A stretch of 64,000 nt of DNA. Source: Paenibacillus sp. FSL A5-0031 (GTDB lineage: Bacteria; Bacillota; Bacilli; Paenibacillales; Paenibacillaceae). Location: contig NZ_MRTD01000004.1 in assembly GCF_001956295.1 (NCBI RefSeq), positions 310,001 through 374,000 of the forward strand, read 5' to 3'. This document shows positions 42,401 through 49,873 of this stretch, one piece after another (within the stretch, counting starts at the first letter, position 1; each line of letters starts with the position of its first letter). The notes beneath the pieces are model-generated. The model was not told where the DNA came from, made no database searches, and was given only the letters and a program-made list of their open reading frames with translations. The position numbers were made by a program, and so were the translations under genes.

Positions 42401-44101
42401 CATGTAATATTTCCCTTGGTACTTAAATAGTGCCGGTGCCTCGCGCTGAGCTAGCGGGAATACGCGCACATAGTCCTCGCCATGCACTCCCTTGTACTCC
42501 GTATCTCGCTCTTCGTTGCCGTCTTTATGCCAACCAACAACATCTGTATACGAATCATTGAGCTTGGAGATGTACATCGTTAAATTTTCTTCACTCGAAT
42601 AAATCAAATAACCGGTGCCGTCGTCATCCTTGAATAACGTCATATCCCGAGCCATGCCTGGCTGGTTTGGCTGGCCGTTATCAGTTGCTCCCTTAGGCGC
42701 TTGGTCCATGCGATGGCTCTCCTGATAGACAAAAGGTCCGAGCGGAGAGTCGCTAAGCGCATAGCCGGCTTCTGCTTTCGCATAGTTGGCTGTCGATGTC
42801 TCACTTGGGCCATCCGTGTGCATCCACATCACATATTTTTTTGTATGATCGTTATAAATGACTTTAGGACGTTCAATGATGCGATCCGTACCGATGTCGT
42901 TCAAAATATCGGCTTGATCTGTCCGGCCAGCATATAGCTCTGAAATAAGCGGATCATTCTCAAAGTCATCTATCGAACCGATCGCTGTCAGGGCGAGTCC
43001 ATGATCCTCCCAGTTGTACAAATCCTTGGACGCGTAAACCCTTACCCCTCTGGCAGGCAAATAACCGTAGGTTTTATCCTCACCGTACCAGTAATAGGTT
43101 TGTGTATTCTCATCAAACATCATGCCAGCGCCGTGCGCTTGAATGAGCGCCCCGTTCGTATCTCTCCAAACCGCACCGGGCTTAAAAGAATTGTATATCT
43201 CTTTAACCGCCAGCTCTGATATCGCCTTTGATAATGCTGCGATAGCCGAAATAATCTGCTCTTGAATTGCGAGATCCGTAATATCCGCACCGCTGCCCAC
43301 TAGGGATTGCAGAACGGAATCACTCTCTTGAATGACCTCGTTCAGTACTGCGAGACTGTATGGCGTATATTTCGTGTTTGCTGCTTCAGCTCTTGCTGCT
43401 GCAATCTTGTCTTCTAAATCAGAGAGCGGAACCGTTCTGTTCTGTCTAATGATGAGATAATTAACGAGTGGATCGTTATAGTTTGAGAGCGCAGCTGTTG
43501 CCGGCCCTTGTATCCTTACGTTTAACATCCCATCGGTAACGCCGATTTTGCGATAAGTAACCGATTTCTCAGCCCCTTCACCGCCAATTGCAAAATCACC
43601 GCCAGAAACGTTATTCCCTTCCAGCAGCAAGTTCACGCTTCTTCCGCTCCACGGATTATTGAAGCCAAAGGTCACGTCATATTCGCCTGTTGGCAGCTCA
43701 AAATCATAAGCCAGCGCCTTCTCTCTAACCTGCGTACCGTTATAATATCTTAACGTTCCGGATTTGGTCGTTGCATCCCAGACGTTTGTGCCGCTCGTTG
43801 TCGTCACCAAGCCCCATGATTTAGAGGTTAGGGGATCAATTCCATATACCTGCTCCGTAACCGAGCTATACAAGCCCAGCTTGTCGTTCCCTTCAACCGT
43901 CTTCGGGGTTGAATCACCTGCATTAACGAAATATAAAATATAATCGTTATCCTTCAGCTCCTGCTCTGTAAAATCGTCGGTGACAGCTAAAGCTTCCTCT
44001 AGCCCTTCACTTGCTGCATTTACAGGGGCAAGCGAGGTTAGAAAACTTGCTAATAGAGAGAAGCATAGCGCCAAAGACAGCCATTTCTTTCTTTTCAACA
44101 A
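39428..44101 (-). CDS. giant surface-anchored GH43 glycosidase with CBM, LamG, Ig and SLH domains
   Basis: This 1557-residue exported enzyme starts at TTG 44101 with AAAGGAGG seven bases upstream. A signal peptide ends near PVNAA. Two related malectin/CBM-like modules (about 35-225 and 740-880; YDVTFGFNNPW and YDVYVGLYDPW) flank the catalytic part. A FIVAR-like helix lies between, then a GH43 five-blade propeller (about 300-650; VRVYASKDLYNWEDHG, RPKVIYNDHTKKY, REAPALFKYQGKYYM), similar to the exo-beta-1,3-galactanase branch. Next come a Big_4-like Ig, a LamG domain (about 890-1080), an atrophied and a normal bacterial Ig, a Pro-Ser-Thr-Asp linker and three SLH domains. It probably trims galactan or arabinogalactan at the cell surface. 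Confidence 0.88.
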   Translation of the reverse strand: MLKRKKWLSLALCFSLLASFLTSLAPVNAASEGLEEALAVTDDFTEQELKDNDYILYFVNAGDSTPKTVEGNDKLGLYSSVTEQVYGIDPLTSKSWGLVTTTSGTNVWDATTKSGTLRYYNGTQVREKALAYDFELPTGEYDVTFGFNNPWSGRSVNLLLEGNNVSGGDFAIGGEGAEKSVTYRKIGVTDGMLNVRIQGPATAALSNYNDPLVNYLIIRQNRTVPLSDLEDKIAAARAEAANTKYTPYSLAVLNEVIQESDSVLQSLVGSGADITDLAIQEQIISAIAALSKAISELAVKEIYNSFKPGAVWRDTNGALIQAHGAGMMFDENTQTYYWYGEDKTYGYLPARGVRVYASKDLYNWEDHGLALTAIGSIDDFENDPLISELYAGRTDQADILNDIGTDRIIERPKVIYNDHTKKYVMWMHTDGPSETSTANYAKAEAGYALSDSPLGPFVYQESHRMDQAPKGATDNGQPNQPGMARDMTLFKDDDGTGYLIYSSEENLTMYISKLNDSYTDVVGWHKDGNEERDTEYKGVHGEDYVRVFPLAQREAPALFKYQGKYYMISSGATGWAPNVGKYTVADSMMGPWKTMRDVAPGSSTTFGSQSTQVITVDAAAGKFIYMGDRWNQNDLANSRYIWLPIEFGQNDEIALQWHDEWSLELLDSMGKVTLNTPLPASTTIGKAPALPTTVQVTLSDGTVKDTPMSWSINEASFKIPGTVRVSGKLTELSNKVIEHQMYVIPEGSTYFVHAGGAETSDYKDITQLIGEDHLLNGNVIDQKYDPANNQTWGYIGDNTLTSGTNSGNIFDGLRYLKSNAGNDLSYRFDIDNGSYDVYVGLYDPWSQYSNGKRIADILLNGEVKTSGYVFSAAKDVLSYGNVAVDNGKLELTVHRAANAGATSSDPQISWIMITDSKGDVVETPAELIVHYDMSKLEGTSVIDQTGKYNGKWVNPANAEWIKTDAAGAISFAGGNTSSYIEMPQGILDGLTDVTVSALVNWKGKNSAEWLFALGQGDTNYLYMTPKYNADSTARFGIATNGWRNEVATKAPLLQSADWKLVTAVMSGTDNKLSLYVDGQLVSTGNAGGFTLDQINNKNGISGFIGKSFYAGDAYFGGMIADFQIYNGALLASEVSELNVAANEKLASMEVLLLQHAADQLDDLSFLGENSSKDAVLTDLELPTTGLHGATITWQSDHESIISNSGTVARPVFENGDQIVTLTAVLSDGKSTVTRTFTFTVLKQPDTAVHVTGITVNMDAVTLKEEEQLQLTAEVAPLNADNKAVLWSSDAAAIASVDTNGIVTALKEGTATLTVVTVDGGFTAKVVVTVEKKKDTGVEPSPTPDPTPSPSPDPTPSPSPDPTPSSTPNPGTNPTPSPDPEPHFKDTAGHWAAASINKLAGQNILGGFPDGSFKPNQEMSRAEFSAVIYRLLGLKAENSEPGFGDITPTAWYSKYVNGLYANGIITGFDDGSFKPNQEMTREEAFVILYRAVKDQIIVASGAAKPSFADEPGVSSWAKEAIAALSEAGIIKGYEDGSIRPKEKITRAEIASIVANFVK

Positions 44102-44138
44102 TTGAATTCCTCCTTTGAGTTTGGGTATCCGCTCTTTA

Positions 44139-44152
44139 TGTATGCGTTTGCA
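44139..44152 (-). promoter_or_regulatory. candidate cre site upstream of the GH43 gene
   Basis: The minus strand reads TGCAAACGCATACA, fitting the loose consensus TGNAANCGNNNNCA but less symmetric than the chitinase site. It lies 38 bases upstream of the start codon, a position compatible with CcpA repression. Confidence 0.45.
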
Positions 44153-44332
44153 TATCATGCTGCTTAGAACGTCTCCATGAATGTTAGCCTAGGTGTACTG
44201 TCTCTTCAACTGAACAATTTAGACAGCAATGAACTTCCATTAGACCGCCTAATTCTCCCGGAAATGAAGCGGTTATGTTCACTCAGGTATGATTTTTTCA
44301 CCTGCTCAAAACGGTGTGCACACATGTAAAAA

Positions 44333-44362
44333 AAGAAAAAAGACTGCCCGCGGGCAGCCTCT
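44333..44362 (-). terminator. terminator of the PadR-DUF2812 operon
   Basis: CTGCCCGCGGGCAG (44344-44357) is a perfect palindrome. CTTTTTTCTTTTTTT follows on the minus strand. It lies ten bases past the DUF2812 stop. Confidence 0.8.
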
Positions 44363-44371
44363 ACTTCTATC

Positions 44372-44908
44372 CTATTTATGCAAATCTCGTCTCTTGATAA
44401 GCCTTCGATTATTGGAAACGATACGAATAATACCATAAACAAACAACCCAACAACGATCATATACAAACCTAAAATGATTAATGACCATGGGTTGAACAT
44501 TTGTAACGGAAAAATGTTAATCAGTATAATGGGAAACTGTGCGAATAATACGACTGAAAGCAGTGACAAAATTCTTTTGTTGCGATCAATTAGAGAGTCC
44601 AGATCGGAGTAGATTTCAGGCCGCACCTCACTGTAGGGCATTCGCCAAATATACCAGCCTGCGCCGGAATATACGAGCTCCCAGCCTGCTTCTTTAAACA
44701 GCTGCACATAGTTTGGGTCTTTGTTCATCTGATAGTCGAGGCAATATCTTAGCTTCCTAGTCTCACCCTTCTGGAAATGGAAACGAACGACATTGCCGCT
44801 TACTTTCCTCAGATGCCATCCTTTAGCTTCCTCTTGCTCAAGCCATCTCTCTATTTTTTCCGAATCCCAGCTTACCCACCATTTCGTCACCCGTTTCTCG
44901 TTATTCAT
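44372..44908 (-). CDS. DUF2812 membrane protein
   Basis: This 178-residue protein has the N-terminal DUF2812 domain (about 8-100; WVSWDSEKIERWLEQEEAKG, then GWHLRKVSG and FKEAGWELVYSGAGWYIWR) and two C-terminal membrane helices (SLLSVVLFAQFPIILINIF and SLIILGLYMIVVGLFVYGI). Such proteins often sit beside PadR regulators and may act as membrane stress sensors or PadR antagonists; this is not established. Its start overlaps the PadR gene by eight bases. Confidence 0.85.
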   Translation of the reverse strand: MNNEKRVTKWWVSWDSEKIERWLEQEEAKGWHLRKVSGNVVRFHFQKGETRKLRYCLDYQMNKDPNYVQLFKEAGWELVYSGAGWYIWRMPYSEVRPEIYSDLDSLIDRNKRILSLLSVVLFAQFPIILINIFPLQMFNPWSLIILGLYMIVVGLFVYGIIRIVSNNRRLIKRRDLHK

Positions 44909-45227
44909 GAAGTTTCCCCTCCACTTTTAAACTATTATGATACAGCTCTCCGATCCGGTTCATCTCTAGTTTGAGCAAGGTTTTACCGTCATCCGTGATG
45001 CGATAAAATTTACGCCTATCCTCTTCAAGCACAACTTCAATTAATCGGTCTTTTTCCATGCGCGCCAGGCTTCCGTACAAAGTCCCGGCGCCTAAATGAA
45101 TTCTGTTGTTCGTCAATTCATCTACATGCTGCATGATCCCGTAACCATGACGAGTCTCTATAAGCGACAGCAAAATATAAAAAGCCGTTTCCGACATTGG
45201 CAAATAATTGCGAAGTAATTTCTCCAT
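44901..45227 (-). CDS. PadR family transcriptional regulator
   Basis: This 108-residue winged-helix protein has the PadR pattern: MSETAFYILLSLIETRHGYG, then IMQHVDELTNNRIHLGAGTL and the winged strand KFYRITDDGKTLL. AAAGGAG lies upstream of the ATG. It overlaps the DUF2812 gene, so the two are translationally coupled, and it likely represses its own operon through the repeats just upstream. Confidence 0.9.
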   Translation of the reverse strand: MEKLLRNYLPMSETAFYILLSLIETRHGYGIMQHVDELTNNRIHLGAGTLYGSLARMEKDRLIEVVLEEDRRKFYRITDDGKTLLKLEMNRIGELYHNSLKVEGKLHE

Positions 45228-45263
45228 TGTGACTCGGCTCCTTTTGTGTGGAACTACCGAAAG

Positions 45264-45332
45264 TGTATATCACCCGATGTTATATCGCACCTCGATATAT
45301 CATGATGTGATTGTATCACGACACGATATATA
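45264..45332 (-). promoter_or_regulatory. probable PadR operator region
   Basis: The region is dense in related inverted repeats. On the minus strand TATCGTGTCGTGATA and ATCACATCATGATATA lie side by side, with further TATATCG and GTGATATAC elements closer to the gene. The clustering just upstream of padR suggests cooperative autorepression. Confidence 0.55.
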
Positions 45333-45350
45333 AGTAAATCATTTCCATGC

Positions 45351-45384
45351 AAAAAAAAGACCACTGCTCGTACGCAGTGATCTT
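45351..45384 (-). terminator. terminator of the pentapeptide-repeat gene
   Basis: AAGACCACTGC pairs with GCAGTGATCTT. Eight T follow on the minus strand. Confidence 0.8.
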
Positions 45385-45421
45385 CTTTGTTACCATTTTG
45401 GCGTTAATATGCTGCTCGCCA

Positions 45422-46078
45422 TTATGTTCCATCATTCACAACAAGCCCCAAAATTGTCGCCATTGTAATCGCCTGTGCAGGCGAGATGATGCAGCGCCGC
45501 AAATCCTCTAGCGAAGCGCCTAAGCTGTTAAATTCACAGCTGCTAATATCGACGCCGCCAAGCTTCGTCTGTGAAAGCTGCGCTTGATCGATATTTGTTT
45601 CATGCAGATAGAAATTAACTAATGTCATATTGGACATGTCTGCTTTGGCTAACGAGCTTTTCTCGAATTTAACGCCTTTGGCATTGGCGAAGCGCAGTAC
45701 GGCATAATCCGCAACACATTGCTCGAACCTTACGTTGCGCAGCATTGAGCCAGTCAAATCCATGCCAAGCAGCTTGCAATTAAGGAATGTGACCCTATGA
45801 AATACCGCTTCGCTTAGATCGATATTTGATAAATCGCAGTTGTCAAAACGAACATCGGTAAATTCCGCTTTTCGCAGGCTTGTCGCCCGAAACGATACGT
45901 TATTAAACACTACGCGATCAAAACAAGGCTTATAAGCCGATTGATTATGAACACCGCTGTCTTGAATGATGCTGTCGCTAATCTCGATCTCATCCGCCCA
46001 TTCGTAATCAGGAACGTCTAAAGATTGCAATTCGCTTGATATTTTAGGAGCTTCAATTTTCTCTTTTTTGCTGGACAT
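45422..46078 (-). CDS. pentapeptide repeat protein
   Basis: This 218-residue protein has about 25 consecutive pentapeptide repeats of the A(D/N)LxX type through 50-185 (for example LRKAEFTDVRFDNCDLSNID, then LSEAVFHRVTFLNCKLLGMD). They fold into a right-handed quadrilateral beta-helix. Some such proteins mimic DNA and protect gyrase (Qnr-like), but most have no known role, and no specific Qnr feature is evident. It is a single gene with its own terminator. Confidence 0.85.
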   Translation of the reverse strand: MSSKKEKIEAPKISSELQSLDVPDYEWADEIEISDSIIQDSGVHNQSAYKPCFDRVVFNNVSFRATSLRKAEFTDVRFDNCDLSNIDLSEAVFHRVTFLNCKLLGMDLTGSMLRNVRFEQCVADYAVLRFANAKGVKFEKSSLAKADMSNMTLVNFYLHETNIDQAQLSQTKLGGVDISSCEFNSLGASLEDLRRCIISPAQAITMATILGLVVNDGT

Positions 46079-46347
46079 AAGTAGGAGGACCTGCCTTTAT
46101 TATGAAATAAAATCTATACAACCTCAGCTTCTTTATATTATACACTTTCAAATCCTGATAGGACGAATTCGTTTTTTAAGCAACAAATCTTAAGGATGCG
46201 GATTGAACATTATGAAAAAACGGGTAATGAGTTGTATAGTTTGGCATCGCTAATGACTTCTTGTGCTCCCCCATCTATAATGTGAATAAATAAAGTATGC
46301 CATAAAGGGGGACTTCACTCCCTTTTTAGACGGAATAGAGGTGTGTT

Positions 46348-47622
46348 ATGAAATACGAGATGTCGCTGGAGCAGCGCGATAACATAATGGGAACGCTCAC
46401 GGAGGAGCAGCGTCATTTTTTGCACCATGAGCTAGTGAGAGGCAGAAGAACGTTGTTCGCACGACAGCTTGCCCGAAAAAAATGCCAGTTCATTCCCGAG
46501 GACGCTGAATTCGAGGATATTGAATCGTTTATTGAAGAATGGGACTATATCGGGTTCACCGATAGCGGCGAAGTGTCTCCTCATACAAAATGTGAATGCG
46601 GCCGATCCTTGCGCTACCAGCATCAGGTGCTTCATCTCCCTACCAATACGATTCGCTACTTCGGTATCGAGCATTTACAGCTGCATACCGGAATTGATGC
46701 GAAAGCCATATCGGATATTATGAAAGGTTTCGACATCCTCGATGGCGAGTTGAATGAGATGTTATGCAAATATAGAGATGGCTGGCAGCTCGATCAGCAT
46801 CTTTTTTTGCCGCTGCCATCGGAGCTTGAAGTGCCTGCCGACATTCAAGCACATATCGATGCCAATCTTCCGCTGCTGGAGAGACAGCTGTCTCGGATTC
46901 GCAGAAGACTGCATGAGCTCGACCTTGCAAGCAGGAAGAAGCGGATAGCAGCTGCTTTAACCTATTATGATCAATCGTCTTCAGAAGACGATCAACAGCA
47001 AATACCGGAGACCACGAACTTTCATAGCGACTACCGTTCCGACAAGGACATCATGGAGAACAGTATTCAGCCTGTTGACCATCCAGAACATTCACAAGGC
47101 TCCTTCGATTTTGGAGATAACGATGTAACGCAAGGCGTACTCAGCTTTGACAATTCCAATGATGGCCAAGGTGCATTTGTATTTGATGAAATCGAAAACA
47201 GTCAAGGCGCATTCGTCTTTGATGAGATTGAGGAGAGTCAAGGCGCGTTTGTGTTCGATGAGCCTCCGGTGAACCAAGATGCGTTTGCATTCGAGGAGGC
47301 TGGCAAAAAATTAGGCGCTGCCGCAATGCGAGAATCTGAGCTAAGCAGCTCGAATGCCAAAACTACAAGTCCCTTTTATTTGTCGCAGCCGGCTCAGCGT
47401 GTCGTTGATGATGCGCTCAAATACGGACGTATCAGCACATTAGCGATCTCTAACTTTTTAATTGAACAGAAGCTTGTACAAGATTTACGAATGTCTACTG
47501 GAAAACCAAGCATCTACATTGCAGTGGCAGCCTATTTGGACAAGCTTTCAGCTGCAGGCCAATGTGAGCTCGTGCTCGGCAATTCCGAGGATCGCGTTTA
47601 TTCGAATTCGAAGACTTCGTAA
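46348..47622 (+). CDS. uncharacterised protein with CECGR motif and six 12-residue repeats
   Basis: This 424-residue soluble protein has three parts. The N-terminal domain (about 1-170) has a short Cys motif (TKCECGRSLRYQ) followed by FGIEHLQLHTGI, a pattern I associate with uncharacterised Bacillota proteins (DUF3895-related). Residues 249-320 are six tandem 12-residue repeats around the core SQGAFVFDEIE. The C-terminal domain (about 335-420) looks like a small helical domain ending in a beta-hairpin. A GAGGTG site precedes the ATG. The gene stands alone and no role can be assigned. The Cys pair could bind zinc, but only two Cys are present nearby. Confidence 0.75.
   Translation: MKYEMSLEQRDNIMGTLTEEQRHFLHHELVRGRRTLFARQLARKKCQFIPEDAEFEDIESFIEEWDYIGFTDSGEVSPHTKCECGRSLRYQHQVLHLPTNTIRYFGIEHLQLHTGIDAKAISDIMKGFDILDGELNEMLCKYRDGWQLDQHLFLPLPSELEVPADIQAHIDANLPLLERQLSRIRRRLHELDLASRKKRIAAALTYYDQSSSEDDQQQIPETTNFHSDYRSDKDIMENSIQPVDHPEHSQGSFDFGDNDVTQGVLSFDNSNDGQGAFVFDEIENSQGAFVFDEIEESQGAFVFDEPPVNQDAFAFEEAGKKLGAAAMRESELSSSNAKTTSPFYLSQPAQRVVDDALKYGRISTLAISNFLIEQKLVQDLRMSTGKPSIYIAVAAYLDKLSAAGQCELVLGNSEDRVYSNSKTS
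47092..47307 (+). repeat. six 36-bp in-frame tandem repeats
   Basis: The repeats encode SQGSFDFGDNDV, TQGVLSFDNSND, GQGAFVFDEIEN, SQGAFVFDEIEE, SQGAFVFDEPPV and NQDAFAFEEAGK. The middle copies are nearly identical in DNA, showing recent expansion; the outer ones are decayed. Confidence 0.8.
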
Positions 47623-47708
47623 TTGCTTTTTGTACCGAGCGTTCATCCAGCTTTCTTCCCACAACGAATTTCTATTTTTGAGTCCACTTTATCGACCTCG
47701 TTTTTTGT

Positions 47709-47761
47709 GAGAGCTTGACCATCGATATATCGAAAAGCATTGCTGCATGGTCAAGCCTCTC
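47709..47761. other. long hairpin without T-run
   Basis: GAGAGCTTGACCAT pairs with ATGGTCAAGCCTCTC around a 24-base loop. Neither strand has the T tract of an intrinsic terminator. It may still end the repeat-protein transcript or be a processing site. I see nothing else in 47623-47933 apart from the next gene's upstream region. Confidence 0.5.
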
Positions 47762-47933
47762 CTCTATGGCAAAAACTCCGCGTAATCACTCATTTTTCTC
47801 GTTTAATAAATAATCATATTCTTATGAATTATTAACGTTATTTTTTACCATAATAATTAAACCTGCAACATTAATTTAATAATTTCCGTTTTTAAACTTG
47901 ATAACAAAAATGACACCGAGGAGATTGATTACG

Positions 47934-48458
47934 ATGAAAAAAAGATATTTTGCATTTATGCTTGTCATTGCTTTAGGTTTGGTGCTGACGGCATGCTCAG
48001 GTTCAAACTCAAATTCAGGAGCTAACTCCAATACATCAGGCAACAAAGAAGAGCAATTCGTAACAACAAAAACGACAAAAGAGATGGTTGACGGCATGTT
48101 GGCCAAAATCGAGCAACCCGCGTTAGCAGAAATGACAGGCGACATGGTGAAACAAATGTATTACTTCGATCCATCTATTCTGGAAGAATATACAATTATG
48201 TCACCTTTAATGAATGTTAAAACAAATGAAATAGCTGTTTTCAAAGTGAAGGATGCTAAAGATATTGCTGCTGTTGAGGACGGAATCAAGAAACGTGCTG
48301 CGGATGTTCAAAAATCTTTTGAAACTTATTTGCCAGATCAGTACGAAAACGCCAAAAACTATAAGCTTGTAGCGAAAGGCAATCACGTCTTTTTCGTCAT
48401 TTCTGAACAAGCGGATAAATTTGTAACTGAATTCGATTCCTTCTTCGCTAAAAAATAA
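47934..48458 (+). CDS. DUF4358 lipoprotein
   Basis: This 174-residue lipoprotein begins MKKRYFAFMLVIALGLVL and has the lipobox LTAC. A Ser/Asn-rich spacer leads to a DUF4358 domain (about 45-174; YYFDPSILEEYTIMSPLMNV, then VKDAKDIAAVEDGIKKR). I chose ATG 47934 because AGGAG lies ten bases upstream and the signal peptide is then normal. It is five bases before the MBOAT gene. In many Bacillota genomes DUF4358, MBOAT and DHHW genes occur together, consistent with a membrane O-acylation machine. Confidence 0.82.
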   Translation: MKKRYFAFMLVIALGLVLTACSGSNSNSGANSNTSGNKEEQFVTTKTTKEMVDGMLAKIEQPALAEMTGDMVKQMYYFDPSILEEYTIMSPLMNVKTNEIAVFKVKDAKDIAAVEDGIKKRAADVQKSFETYLPDQYENAKNYKLVAKGNHVFFVISEQADKFVTEFDSFFAKK

Positions 48459-48463
48459 GCAAT

Positions 48464-49852
48464 ATGGTATTCAGCAGTCTACTTTTCCTATTTCTATTTC
48501 TGCCTGCTGTATTGCTGCTGTATTTCGTGTCTCCGTGGCGAATTAAAAACTTCGTTTTGTTCGCCACAAGCCTCGTATTCTACGCATGGGGCGAGCCCGT
48601 GTACATCGCAATCATGCTGCTCTCGACGGTTACTGACTACAGCTTCGGACTTGCTCTTAGCAACCCGAAGCGGAGCAGCCTGCAGCGGAAATGGATTGTC
48701 GTCGCCTCTGTCGTCGTAAACTTAACCTTGCTAGGTTATTTTAAATACGCTGATTTTCTCATTAACAATGTGAATGCACTATTAGGTACACAAATACCAT
48801 TAACTGAATTGGCGTTGCCAATCGGTATCTCCTTTTATACTTTTCAATCGATGTCCTACATTATTGATGTTTATCGAGGTACAGCAAAGGCACAACGCAA
48901 CTGGATTGATTTCGGTACGTTTGTCGCTTTGTTCCCTCAATTGGTCGCAGGACCAATCGTGCAATATTCTACAATTGCGGAGCAATTGCGCCATCGCACA
49001 GTGAACATCGAGCTGTTCGCTGAAGGTGTTAGACGATTTATTATCGGTTTAGCGAAAAAGGTACTGCTCGCAAACAATATCGGACTGTTATGGAATACGA
49101 TATCAAGCACAGGCGCAGATACGATGCCTGCCTTGACCGCTTGGCTCGGCATTATCGCCTTTGCTTTCCAAATTTATTTTGATTTCAGCGGTTATTCCGA
49201 TATGGCCATTGGGCTTGGCATGATGTTCGGCTTCCGGTTTAACGAAAACTTTAATCGTCCTTATACGGCGCAAAGCATTACTGATTTTTGGCGCCGCTGG
49301 CATATATCGCTCAGCACATGGTTCCGCGACTATGTGTACATACCGCTTGGCGGCAACCGCAAAGGTCCGTGGATACAGCTTCGCAACATTATGATCGTAT
49401 GGCTGCTGACCGGTATTTGGCATGGAGCCAGCTGGAACTTTTTACTTTGGGGCTTATACTTCGGCGTCGTTCTTGTATTCGAGAAATGGTTCGGTCTAAA
49501 GCTGCTGCAGCGAATGCCAGCTTGGGTTAGGCATGTGTACGCGCTGCTGCTTATTTTGATCGGTTGGGTATTTTTTGCCTTTGACGATTTAGGCAATATG
49601 GGTACTTACTTTGCTGCGATGTTTGGCGCCAATGACCAGCCATTATGGAATAATGAAACTTTCTATTTGTTGTACACAAATGCCATTTTACTCGTATTAT
49701 TAGTGCTCGCATCCTTGCCTAAGCGCAAGCTCAAGGAAGACAGAAGTGCGCGACCCGTTTTACAGCTTGGCTGGCATGCTTTGTTGTTCTTTATGTCCGT
49801 TGCTTACTTGGTTGATGCGACGTTTAACCCATTTCTTTACTTCCGTTTCTAA
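48464..49852 (+). CDS. MBOAT family O-acyltransferase (AlgI/PatA-like)
   Basis: This 462-residue polytopic membrane protein moves acyl groups across the membrane to an outer-surface glycan or similar acceptor. The MBOAT hallmarks are FWRRWHISLSTWFRDYVYIP (about 273-292) and LTGIWHGASWNFLLWG with the active-site His at about 318. The DltB/AlgI signature ALPIGISFYTFQSMSYIID is also present. The ATG has no strong site and starts five bases after the lipoprotein gene, so translation may be coupled. Its likely partner is the DHHW protein next door. Confidence 0.92.
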   Translation: MVFSSLLFLFLFLPAVLLLYFVSPWRIKNFVLFATSLVFYAWGEPVYIAIMLLSTVTDYSFGLALSNPKRSSLQRKWIVVASVVVNLTLLGYFKYADFLINNVNALLGTQIPLTELALPIGISFYTFQSMSYIIDVYRGTAKAQRNWIDFGTFVALFPQLVAGPIVQYSTIAEQLRHRTVNIELFAEGVRRFIIGLAKKVLLANNIGLLWNTISSTGADTMPALTAWLGIIAFAFQIYFDFSGYSDMAIGLGMMFGFRFNENFNRPYTAQSITDFWRRWHISLSTWFRDYVYIPLGGNRKGPWIQLRNIMIVWLLTGIWHGASWNFLLWGLYFGVVLVFEKWFGLKLLQRMPAWVRHVYALLLILIGWVFFAFDDLGNMGTYFAAMFGANDQPLWNNETFYLLYTNAILLVLLVLASLPKRKLKEDRSARPVLQLGWHALLFFMSVAYLVDATFNPFLYFRF

Positions 49853-49873
49853 TGTAAAAGGAGGCTGGCGGTT

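Noticed and set aside
47092..47326. minus-strand repetitive open frames
   Set aside because: They are shadows of the 36-bp repeats in the plus-strand gene.
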